64,000 nucleotides of DNA from Coenobita brevimanus (taxonomy: Eukaryota; Arthropoda; Malacostraca; Decapoda; Coenobitidae). A model generated the notes under the pieces. It worked only from the letters and a program-made list of their open reading frames with translations, was not told the origin of the DNA and did no database searches. Positions 35,853 to 48,900 of this stretch are shown in pieces; the first letter of the stretch is position 1, and each line of letters opens with the position of its first letter. The DNA is taken from contig CM064683.1 in the NCBI GenBank assembly GCA_032717465.1, forward strand, positions 38,925,042 to 38,989,041, read 5' to 3'. Position numbers and translations under genes: made by a program.

Positions 35853-38800
35853 CTGTGGAGGAAAAATAAATTTAGTAGACATTTTTGCACTGGCCAACTA
35901 AACTGACAGCACACTCATTCACCATCACCCTAACTATTCCCAAGGTTATTCAGTTAAAAATACATGTCTAAAATTTCACTGCATCTACATCACAATTTAA
36001 GCACATCCATTACTCTCCTCCCTTATGCATCATGGAGAATCATCTGTGGGTAGAGAAATATATCAAACCTCTCACAGCTTAGAAACATTAGCTAATAGAG
36101 AAAAATGAGAAGCAGAAGACGTGAAACATCTTAAACACCAGGTAATACAATGATCACAAAGAATTAATAAGTGCATTAAAGTGCAAATCATCACCATAAT
36201 CATCATTCCAATGTCTTTTTCTCACCTAAGGATGAGTCCAGAAAGCAAGGAGAGAGAAAACACAAGAGAGAGAGAACTAACTGTGCACAGCCTACCATTA
36301 ATTTTTAGGGTAGCATCTTTGTCTTTGGGTGTCCACTGAAGGTTGACAATGTATAGGTGTGGACGTTTCTTGGGAGGTCGGTCCATCTGCCACAGCCATG
36401 GATACTTTTTCAATACCTGCCACCACATAAATATTTGTGTCAGTACAGCAGCTGTTACACATAAGGCAACAAGTTCCTCCTACCATAAATCAAAACTGTA
36501 TAAGATCTCAGTAAAATACAAAGATGCAAAGAAACTGAACCATGAGAAAGTCCTTCCCTACATAAAACACTCTGAAATGCAAACTGCACAAATACATTAC
36601 ATGCTGCTGCTGGACACTCACCAAACACTTTGCTGTTCTAAAATATTAAATGAATACCAGCAACATATTCTTCTTACCTCTATCTTCTGTAATAAGTGAC
36701 TTAAGGACACCACCCGTAACTTCTTGAAATCACACAAGTATTGCCATAACTGTAATCAGCTCTGCTACCAATGCAAATAAGTCTTCAAGATTATGACTGG
36801 TCTGGACTGTGACTGAAACAAAAATGTTGACGGTCTCTAAGTCAGTTACTACTTTCAGGCCAACACTGGTGGAGCCCTGAAGACTGCCTATAAACACAGA
36901 ACTGGAGGAAACTGTACAAATGTGTGTTGAATTCTGTATTCTATACTTCATCCACTTTAACTTGGTGAATATTTTGGTCTTTGTAGTCTGTTTCCTGTTG
37001 CTTCCTACCAAAAAAATTATAATTTCTCAACTACATCCTTTCCATAGCACATTTTCAAGACTAGCATAATATTCTACTATTCATCTTTTGTTACAAATCA
37101 ACATTCATGACAGGAAGGAAAGATGCCAATTTTGGCCGGGCTGATTCTGCTACCAAGCCTAACCTTAAGACTCGAACCAAGGCAGAGGATGGTGTCACAA
37201 GCGTTGGCAGCCTGACATGCCCCCTGCCAGTTGAGGGGCCACCGAAGCTGCCCTCGCTCCCCAAAATGCACAATGGTGTCAATCAGAGGCTCACCACACC
37301 TGAAAAATATTGTTTGATTTTTTTTTTTTTTTTTTTTTTTTAAATAAAGAAGCTCTACTACATTAATATATTAGCTTATTACTGCTACCTCCAGATTATT
37401 TTGCTAAGTTCTAGGAAAATAACTCATACAGTAATGTAGGTGTTAAAGTAAATCAGTCAATCATTTTCCACTTTTAGTGATTGGTGGTGGCGACCTTCAT
37501 CCACTCAATTGATGTAGTGCTGCCTACTTCTTCCTTAGCCTTTATCATTCTTTTTCTGTGCCAGCCCTCCTCTCTTCCTATTTCTCCCATCTTTCCTGTC
37601 TCTTCTTATTGCTTTTCTTTCCTTTACAGGTGGCTTCACATTGCGTGACAAGCCAAATGGTTTCCTATAAGCCAAGAAACCATTTACAATGCTGGGTGGT
37701 AACCATATAACCAAACCATATGTACTCCCTACATGTCAGCAAGTGGGTTGGTGGAGGGTTAGTGCCTCTCCCCATAAAACATATAATTCAAAGTCAAATG
37801 GCCACCCCTTACGGGATTCTGGGGTTTGGCAATAGATAGACAGATAGATAGATTTTCCACTTTATGTCTGTTACCCATATGTTGTATCAGACATTTTCAC
37901 CCGACAGCACTCCCCGACTTGCTCTGCACTGTGCCAGCTATCTTGTAATACCTCTAGATCTAAGGTTGACACATTCTACCTCATCCCATGTCCTCCTCAG
38001 TCTACCTCTATGTCAATCGCCCACTACCTCTACACAGGTACTTCTACATCTCACACAGCTACCCTGGTCCATCCTCTCAGCATGTCCAAACCATCTCAAT
38101 CTCCTCTATTCTTACTTCCTTATGCTGTCCACCCCAACCATCTTCTCAGTTCTTCTGGGGAAATATCATCCAGCTACTCTCCACACACCCATCAGACCTT
38201 TCTCATGTCATTTCATAAAGACTGGGACAGGATTTACCAGAGACACATTCTAACTGGCCACTTACAAGTTTGAGGTCACAAAGAAGTTCAAAATATGGAC
38301 ACTGAAAGTTTTCGTACTATTAACAGAAATCTATCTATCTATTGCCAGACGCCTCAATCCCGTTTCAGGTGGCCACAAACAAATCGCCTCCAAGTCGCCC
38401 TGTCCCCCGCCATTTCACTGCCCTGCTCCCAACTCACACCCCCCCTCTCTCATATACCTCTCCACCCCATCCCTCCATCTCATCCTCGGCCTCCCCCTCC
38501 CTCTTCCCCCCTCCACCTCACTCACATACACTCTCTTCGTCAGTCTTTCACCCTCCATCCTCTCCACATGGCCAAACCACCTCAGTGTGTTCCTCATAAC
38601 GCTTCCTATCACATCCACATCCACACCACAACGCTCCTTTATATCCTCATTCGTCAGCCTGTCTCTCCATGTGACTCCACAGGCTCCTCTTAAATAACTC
38701 ATTTTCACTGCTCTCACTCTTGACTTGTGTCCTTCCAACAACGTCCAAGCTTCACTTCCATACGTTAGAGTTGGTATCACAATACTGTCATGTAGTAACT

Positions 38801-41800
38801 TTTTCACTTCCATGCTCACTTCCCTGTTTCTTATCACTGCTTTCAAAGAACCAGCAACATTTTTTCCCTGGTGTACCCTTTCAAGCACTTCGCCCTCCAA
38901 ACCTCCATCCTTACTCATCACACTACCCAAGTACTTAAACGTACTCACATTTTCCAATTCCTCACCATCCAAGCTTGCTGTACATTCACTGACTTCACCT
39001 CTCTCAAAGACCATCACTTTACTCTTCCCTACATTCACCTTTAGATTCCGTTTCTTACACACTCTCCCAAACTCATCCACCAAGCCTTGCAGCTCCCCTT
39101 CGTCTTCACTCAAAAACACAATATCATCTGCAAACAACAGTACAGGGAGTTTCCAAACACTATCCTCTCTCACCAAGGCCACTCCAACATCCACTACCCT
39201 ACCTAGTACCTCTTTTATTACTCCATCCATGTACAGATTGAACAATCATGGAGACATGACACACCCCTTTTTCAACCCAACTTTCAAAGAGAAAAATTCA
39301 CTTAGTTCACCATCCACATGCACTGCAGCCTTCGCACCATTGTACATACTCTTCACAGCATTCAACAACTTCCCATCTACTCCATATATTCTTAACACTT
39401 TCCACAATCCTTATCTGTCCACCCTGTCATATGCTTTCTCCAAATCCATGAAAGCCGCATACAACTTCTTTCCCTTCTCTAGAAACTTTTCCACTAAAGA
39501 TCTAAGAATGAATATCTGATCTACACAACCTCTTCCCTTCCTAAAGCCTCCCTGATCTTCTCAAACAAAATTCTCTGTTCTTTCTCTACCTCTGTCAATA
39601 AGTATCCTACCATACACTTTTCCTATTATACTAAGAAGACAAATGCCCCTGTGATTACCACACACTTCTTTCTCCCCTTTTCCTTTGTACAAGGGAATAA
39701 TTATACCCGACTTCCAATCCTCCGGGACTCTACCTTCCTCTCAGGCCAATCTGCACATCTTCCACATCCATTCTACTACTATCTCTCCCCCATGCTTCAG
39801 CATTTCACTACACACTCCATCAATTCCTGGGGCTTTCCCCGATTTAACTTTCTTCATTGCTTCCACAACTTCTATCCTACTGATTTCTTCCTGTCTTCTC
39901 ACCTCCCTCCTTCTCCCAGCCATTCCCCAGCCACTCGCATTACTTCCATCCTCTATGTTCAACAGTTCCTTAAGTTCTCTCCATCTGCTCACTTTTTCTC
40001 CCTTCTCCACTAGTAATCTACCATTTTTATCTTTCACTCCCCTGCTAACTTCACTTCCACCCTGTCTTACTCTTTTCACCTCTTTGCAGAACATTTTCTT
40101 ACAGTCCCTCCATTTTACACTCAAATTCCTTCCAAATTCCTCATCCACTCTCTTACTAATCTTTTCACCTCTCTCTTTTTCTACATATAACTCTCTCTTC
40201 CGCCTCTCAACTTCTTCCACGCCCCTATTTCTCATCCATTCATTGTATGCTTTCTTCTTTTGTGCCACAGTCTGTCTCACCTCTTCAGTCCACCACGCTG
40301 TTCCTTGCACCCCCCTCCGTCTTCTCTTCCTTCCACACACCACATCACATGCTGCACATATTTCTTCTGTAAATTTCCTACACACACCTTCCACGTCTCC
40401 CATCTGCTCCAATTCATATTTGCCCAATCGTTCCTCCACTTCTCTCTTATACTCTGCCTTTTTCTCATCCTCTTGTAACCTTTCCACTCTCCTTGCAACT
40501 ACTCCTTCCTCTCGTTTTTCCCTTCTTCTATTCCTCCATCTTACTTGTATCCTAATTCTGGCCACCACCAAGTAGTGGTCAGAAAGTCCACTCCCCCAAC
40601 CTCTATAAGCTCTTGCATCCATTACACATCTTCGCATCCTTTCATCCACACACACATAATCAATCATTGCCTTCCTTTCATTCAGTTCACCACCCACCCT
40701 TCTCATCACTCGCCATGTATACCTGTGGATCATTTTATGCCTGAAGAGGGTATTGGCTATCACCAACCCCCTCCCAGCACAAATGTCCACTAACGCACTC
40801 CCATTCTCATCTATCTCAGCAGGCACACCCCACTCACCAACTATTCCATCCACCTTCACATTCCCAACTTTACCATTCATATCACCGATCAAAAACACTC
40901 TCTCATTCCTTCCAAACTTTTCCATGCGCACTTCTACATTTGTCCAGAACTCTTCTCTCACTCTTCTAGCACGATCTTGCGTTGGCACATACACACACAC
41001 AATCGCCCACATTTGTATTCCAACTTTCAACTTTACCCACACAATCCTTGACCCAACTGATCCATACTGTCTTATGCTCTTCTTCCATCTTTTACTCACA
41101 ACTATACATACTCCTTCCTTTGCCCTCTCATTCTCACCTACTCCTGCACATATACCCCATCCATACTCCCATTCTCTCACACTTTCTCCTCTCCATTTTG
41201 TTTCAGTTTTTCCACATACATCCACTTTCGCACCCTCAAGCACCTGGACAATCTCTCTCTCTTTCACCTCATATAAAAACAGTTTCGACATCACATCAGC
41301 ACTTGCTGAATAATGTTATGTTTCAGCTTTGCCATAAATAAGGAATGTACCATATCAAAGGTTGCTGGGCAGTAGCTATCCCCTCCCCCTCCAAAGGAGG
41401 ATAGTGGTCTGCAGGAAGGGGCACTTTCAGCTTGCAGTCCACTGGGTTCACATTCAGATGGGTTTGGAGTTGCAGCTATTAGCTACTATTATAATATTTA
41501 AAATGGTCCATCATTTCATGGTGTTTGAGAAATTAATTATTTTCCTTATGTATGGCTAAAACCAAAACAGCATTATTCATCAAGTACTGATATTATCAGC
41601 ATGTCAAAGCTATATTCACACAACAAGTATCTCTTTCAAACACTTTCTGCTGGTACTATGCACATTATCAATGTTGATTAATTTGACTTCCTTGTGGTCT
41701 AAAACAAGCATATATATGGCCAATTCCTTCCCTTGGAGAGGTTTACTTTAAACCATGGAAAATATGTAATCTAGTAAAAGCCTGACTGCAACAAAAATGT

Positions 41801-42124
41801 CATAATGTCATTGTCTTATGGCCAACACCAGATTAATTTATTCAGGTATGTGAAGCCCCTTCAATCCCAAGTGGCTGAACTCATATCCTGCCATCAGCAA
41901 CATTGGTGGTCTTCTCTACAAACATGGAAGGAACACTGTATTTTCTGCACAAGATAAAAGACAAAAATTTACTGATGAATACATGGTTTCAATCCAGCAA
42001 AATCAACCATTATTTATCACCAGATACTTTATCTAACAGCCATTTGTATCTAATCTAAAAGTGCAGTAATTCATACTTAAAAAGTATCCTCTACATACAT
42101 GCTTCATTAATCCATTACATGGAG

Positions 42125-42158
<34 letters not shown>

Positions 42159-42871
42159 TCATTATGAAAGCCAATTTAGTGAAAAATTAATCCTGGCTGG
42201 CACACAATTCAAATTAACCCTTTCAGAATTATTTCTTAGTTTACTCTTGTTGCTGCCAAACAATATTTTTCAGATTATGAAGAATAACCCTAGTACTGGA
42301 TGAGTTGTACTGTATTGGAAAAAGGCACCTCTGTGCAGTGGCAGTGACATGGCTGGCTGCCTGGTTATTTAAATGTCCCTAAACTGGGGGGCAACTTCAG
42401 TCTGCAGTCTACTGGGGTTACAATTTCTAGTACCAGTATTGGAAGGGCAAAAATGAGAGAGTATGGTAAGCCAAGAACACAATACCATGAAGCTTATGGA
42501 GGAAAAAAAAAAAAAATCTACTAAGACAGAAATATCTACAAAGCATTGTTAGGATGAGGTGGAGGGATGGAGTTGAGAGGTATATGAGGGAGGGGGGGGT
42601 GAGTTGGGGGGAGGGGAGTCAAATGGTGGGTGACAGAGTGACTTGGAGGCATTTTGTCTGCGGCCACCCTTTGCGGGATTAGGGCGTCGGGCCATAGATA
42701 GATAGATAGATAGATTGTTAGTCCAACCTGTAGCAGCGTCGGCCGGTAGTGTGTTTGTATGTAGAGGTCCTCTCAGTTACATCAAAGGTCCTTACATACT
42801 CCCTCGCAGGAACACAGTGCCGACACACCTGCAAACACACCACAAATTTTACTTCCTGACCTTTAAAGGTC

Positions 42872-42902
<31 letters not shown>

Positions 42903-45900
42903 CAATGATGACAATGGCAATAATGATGATGATAATGATCTTTAGTTATGTCCTCTTGATTTCAATATTGTACACTTGGACAATGTCATAAGGATAAAAC
43001 ACCATACATGCTAGAGTATGGAGATGTGATAGTACTGCATTGTCAAGAGCAAAATTGCAACAAACATCCTTTGCCAATATAGTCCTGCCATCTGTATTTT
43101 TCATTCCATCCTACATATCACACTGTATCATTCCTTCTCACAGCCTCCTCTGATGTGTGTCTCATACTGCTATTGCATGAAAAGTTTTCATTTGCCAGTA
43201 ACACCTTCCATCACCACAGCCAGTAGGGGTGCTAGGAAACTTTTGATTGTAAGAGTACATGTTCACATTCTACATCCATTTAACTCTTCTGTGACCTTTC
43301 TAGAATCTTGCTTGCTCCCTACAATTCTCTCAAAGGGGATTATCATATCATTGTATCATTTATAAAGTCTTGAACATGCTTGCATGCATTGACCTTCTTC
43401 ACCTAATGACAGCTCTCCCTGCTGTTCAATCTCTGGCAGCCTCCTTATTCAGTCCCTATCCCCTCAGATTACACTCTATGACCTCATCCCAGGTCTTCTT
43501 AGGAAATAAGTTTTTACACTTCTCTCTTCTTCCCTCTTTTAAGATCACTAGTTACCAAGCTTGTCAATCGCTATTCCCAACACTCAAACTTTCTCCATTC
43601 TAAGTTTCCTCACGACTTCAGTGTGTTTATCATCACCTACACCAAAACATGACACTGTATCACATTCATTATTCTCTATACCAAAACTGACTTACTCCAT
43701 TCTGTCTTAGTTTCCACAACACTTCTGTGTGTTTATCACCACCTACACCAAAACATAACACTGTATAACATTCATTCTCTTCGATACCAATACTTTCTTA
43801 CATCCTATAAGCCAGCAGCTACTGCTTAAGCTCTCTTTATTTCCTTCCCTAACTACCAATTTTATTCAATTTATCCAGGCCGCTCATACATTTGACCCAC
43901 TCACCCACTCAATCCATGGTTATCCTCCACACTTTTATGTAACTGGTGATATTAGAACACTATTCCTTTGTGCCTTCTTCATTTCTCTGCCAGCATACCC
44001 TTTCCTAAAACACTATTTCATGTTCTCATCCATCCTTTTTCCTAAGTGTTTTCACTCTCTTACACCACTTACCAAACTTCCCATTGTGTACATTACAAGT
44101 CTTCGGTAATAAATATCTGGTGCTTTACATTATAATTCCTATTTACTGAATACTTTAGGTTTGGACTCCAACACCTAATTCCCCAATCTTTATGTTCCAG
44201 TTTATCATACTCTCTGGGTACACTACACTGACTTGAAATCATGAACTTCACTATCTCTCCACTCAAACACCATAATCTTTTACCTGGTTACCTTCAATTA
44301 TCTCCAATAGTGTGTATCAATAAACAATACTCCATCCATCCATCATCCAATTCTACGTTGCCCCATGAGGAGCGTAGAAGCCCAGGGCTAGGCAATTCGG
44401 TCCTGACATTTAAGATAAGAGTGACCAGCCTCACTCATCCCTGAGTTGCATTACATGAGCGATAACCCCAACCACCCCTTGGATATAACCTTCACTGGCT
44501 CAATCTGATTGAAGCGCTGTAATTACCCACTAAACCACCAGGCACCATAATTTGGTTATATGGTTACCACCCGCATAGTAAATGGTTTCCTGGTGTACAG
44601 GAAAACATTAGGCTTGTCACTCAGTGTAGAGTCACCCACAGGCAGAAGGAAGACGAAAGAATGAAGGAAAGAAAGACAAAAGAGGGAGTGTAAAGTCACC
44701 CCCAGGCAGAAGGACGAGGAAAGAATGAATTAAAGAAAGACAGAAGAGGAGAAGGAATGGAGAGAGGAGAGGAAAACTTGTATTATCCACACAGTCATCT
44801 TCCTGAGGACTTTTAGGCTGCTAAAATTATAAATATTAACAAAAATTATTACTGCTCATTTAAGAAGAGGGCAAGAAACTACCCAAATTTCACTCACCAC
44901 TCTAACCTTCTCTATCACTATTCTTCCATGTAAAGTATACATCTTTCCCAAAACACAGCAGATTCATTCCATGTTTAATTCCGCACTCACTTCCATGGTC
45001 TGACCTTCCCAGCACCAGACGCACCTCAATGTACATGTTGCCATGGACTTCGGACATGGCAGACTTAGGGAGGCCTGAGCGCAGGTGGAGCCCATCACAG
45101 TTCTGAGACACCACATGCTTCACTGTGCCTTGCTGGTACAACACTGACAGTGCCATGTGGGTTAGGGTTGGTTCTGCTGCAGACAGATCATGGTTCCTAG
45201 AGAAAAGAAAAAAAAAAAAAAAATCAACATCATAAATCTTAGGCGGCATCCATACCAAATGCTTGATGGTGTGGCCAATTGCGGGCAGGAGTTCTACATC
45301 ACTGTAACCCACAGAAATTCTTGGCCAAACTTGCATCCAGTGGGCCCACCTGTACAGCTTACAGTGATACACAATTCCCAAGCACAGAAGTCATTACTGA
45401 GTCACAGCTATAAGAGAAAAGTATGTATGGACACAGATATATGAACAGCATACTGTAGTTCATGTATGTGTAGTATGATGTTTACAGTTTGGTAGGTTAA
45501 GGCACTCAGCCCACTGTACTGATATATCAGGGTTCAGTCCTCGGGCGAACTGGGGTGTACTGCTCACATTATACCATTTGAGGTTGAGTGACTGATCCCC
45601 TCACCATAAATGTCTGAAATGATAGGCTAACACCAGGCTCCTACACTCCTGATCATCAAGAGATACTGTGGAGGAACTATACAGGAACTATGCATGTTAC
45701 TACCATAACCCTGGGAGCATATGGATGTAAACCAGGTGGCCTGCAAGCCAAAGTTGCCCTTCTCCTGCAATCCACCATCCTCCTTTCAAGGTATAAGAAG
45801 AAAATGAGGGACATGTCAATCAACAGACTGCTCTGCTACCCAATTATATCAATGCCACTCTGTGAAGGTGCTCCTCTCTTGTATTAGGTACTATGCATAA

Positions 45901-48900
45901 CACAGACATGAAACAGAAGCAATATTTCCTTGGGAAATTAGTTAAAAGTATCTTACTGAATCAAGCAATTAAGGTGTCCCTCTCTTGCATTAGGTACTAT
46001 GCATAACACAGATATAAAATAGAAGCAACATTTCCTTGGAAAATTTATTAAAAGTATCTTACTGAACCAATCAATTAAATCATTGTTCAATAAAATTATA
46101 AAGTACAAATATAAATGAGAAAAAGAGACATTTAAACCTTAAACATTGGAAATGAAAAACCAACTACGATGTATGACATAATACCGTTCAGTATCTCTGC
46201 ACTATCTGTCACTGTTGTTCCCACTTAGCCATACTTGTGAAAATGTTCCCACCTAACCATAGTTAATTTCTACTTATATTCCACAACTATGACAAGGTCT
46301 TGGTAACATTCAGTGATTGGCCTGAGATTTTCAGTTACTAACCCAATATTCTGGCCCTTCTGCAGAAGAGTCCAAATGCCGTTGGGGCCACGGTAGTCCG
46401 GGATGGAGGCCGCAGTGGAGATACCAGCCCCTGTGTATACCACCAGGAACTCTGCATCATGGATGGCCTGGTGGCAGAAGATATGCATACGGTAAGTCCT
46501 TGATGTAGTTTAGATATGGGTTTCAAAATATAATTACTTTCTCCATATAAGTGGATCAGTAGTAGCTGCAACCTCACACTCATCTGAACGTGAACCTGGT
46601 GAACTGCAGGCCACAGCTGCCCCTCTGCAGTCCACCATCATCAACTGGGTGGTAAAAAAAAGTTCAGGGACAATAATTGTATAATCACTTAGCTCCACTG
46701 CCCAGTCATATCAGTGCCACCACATGAAGGTGTCCCTCTCCAGCACCACGAATGTAGTAACTATCTATCTATCTATTGCCAGATGCCTCAATCCCATTTT
46801 GGGTGGCCACAAACAAATCATCTCCGCAACGACCTGTCCCCCACCATTTCACTGCCCTGCTCCCAACTCACAACCCCCTCTCTCATATACCTCTCCACCC
46901 CATCCCTCCATCTCATCCTCGGCTTCCCCCCTCCCTCTCCCCCCCTCCACCTCACTCACATACACTCTCTTCGTCAGTCACTCACCCTCCATCCTCTCCA
47001 CATGGCCAAACCACCTCAGTGTATTCCTCCTAACGCTTCCTATCACATCCACATCCACACCACAACGCTCCTTTATATCCAAATTTGTCAGCCTGTCTCT
47101 CCATGTGACTCCACAGGCTCCTCTTAAATAACTCATTTCCACTGCTCTCACTCTTGACTTGTGTCCTTCCAACAAAGTCAAAGCTTCACTTCCATACGTT
47201 AGAGTTTCAACCCAATCTCCAAAGAGAAAAATTCACTCAGTTCACCATCCACACGCACTGCAGCCTTAGCACCATCATACATACACTTCACAGCATTCAA
47301 CAACTTCCCATCTACTCCATGCATTCTTAATACTTTCCACAATCCTTGTCTATCGACTCTGTCATATGCTTCCTCCAAATCCATGAAAGCTGCATACAAC
47401 TTCTTTCCCTTCTCTAGAAACTTTTCCACTAAAGATCTAAGAATGAATATCTGATCTACACAACCTCTTCCCTTCCTAATGCCTCCCTGTTCTTTTCCAA
47501 CTAATTCCTCTGCAGCCTTGGCTCAGTGGGTTAGAGCGCTCTGCTCTGACCGAAGGGAGGATTGAATCCACCCAAGGGTCATTGGTAGACATCAGGAAGG
47601 GCATCCGGTCATAAAATGCTACACGCTCCAGTCCAAAAGTCCTCTACCCAGGGGCAATGCCTTAGCCTTTCGGGGATACCTGGCGTAAAACCAAATTTTT
47701 TTTTTTTTTTCTCTAACTCTGTCAATAAGTATCCTACCATACACTTTTTCTATTATACTAAGAAGACAAATGCCCCTATGATTACCACACACTTCTTTTT
47801 CCCCTTTTCCTTTGTACAAGGGAATAATTATACCTGACTTCCAATCCTCCGGGACTCTACCTTCCCCTCAGGCAAATCTGCACATCTTCCACATCCATTG
47901 TACTACTCTCTCTCTCCCCCATGCTTCAGCATTTCACCACACACTCCATCAATTCCTGGGGCTTTCCCCAATTTAACTTTCTTCATTGCTTCCACAAGTT
48001 CTATCCTACTGATTTCTTCTTGTCTTCTCACCTCCCTCCTTCTCCCAGCCATTCCCCAGCCACTTATACTCGCATTACTTCCATCCTCTATGTTCAACAA
48101 TTTCTTAACGTGTTCTCTCCATCTGCTCACTTTTTCTCCGTTCTCCACTAGTAATCTACCATTTTTATCTTTCACTCCCCTGCTAACTTCACTTCCACCC
48201 TGTCTTACTCTTTTCACCTCTTTCCAGGACATTTTCTTACAGTCCCTCCACTTTACACTCAAATTCCTTCCAAATTCCTCATCCACTCTCTTCTTACTCT
48301 CTCTTACTAATCTTGTCACCTCTCTCTACCTTTCTACATAGAACTCTCTCTTCCGCCTCTCAACTTCTTCCATGCCCCTATTTCTTATCCATTCATTGTA
48401 TGCTTTCTTCTTTTATGCCAGAGCCTGTCTCACCTCTTCATTCCACCACGCTGTTCCTTGCACCCCCCCTCCGTCTTCTCTTCCTTCCACACACCACATC
48501 ACATGCTGCACATATTTCTTCTGTGAATATCCTGCACACACCTTCCACATCCCCCATCTGCTCCAATTCATATTTGCCTAATCTTTCCTCCACTTCTCTC
48601 TTATATTCTGCCTTTTTCTCATCCTCTTGTAACCTTTCCACTCTCCTTGCAAATACTCCTTCTTCCCGTCCTTTGCTTCTTCTATTTCTCCATCTTATTT
48701 GGATCTTGATTCTGGTCACCACCAAGTAGTGATCAGAAAGTCCACTCCCCCAACCTCTTACGCTCTTGCATCCATTACACATTTTTGCATCCTTTCATCC
48801 ACACACACATAATCAATCATTGCCTTCCTTTCATTCAGTTCACCACCCACTCTTCTCATCACTCGCCATGTATACCTGTGGATCATTTTGTGCCTGAAGA

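Larger units (their letters stand above)
38331..41272 (-). mobile_element. RTE-B non-LTR retrotransposon, nearly full length, in SIRT7 intron 6
   Basis: Endonuclease, linker and RT on the minus strand, ending in a (GATA)n tail at 38331. Compared with the copy at 46.8-49.6 kb it is cut at its 5' end just inside the endonuclease, losing the TWNVRG start. Endonuclease motifs seen: [54 protein letters not shown] motifs: [40 protein letters not shown]. In-frame TGA near 39246 (Trp to stop in MSPWLFNL) and other indels kill it. Confidence 0.92.

Noticed and set aside
38725..40575. Plus-strand open frames of 264 and 296 codons
   Set aside because: Antisense shadows of RTE-B; no domain recognisable.
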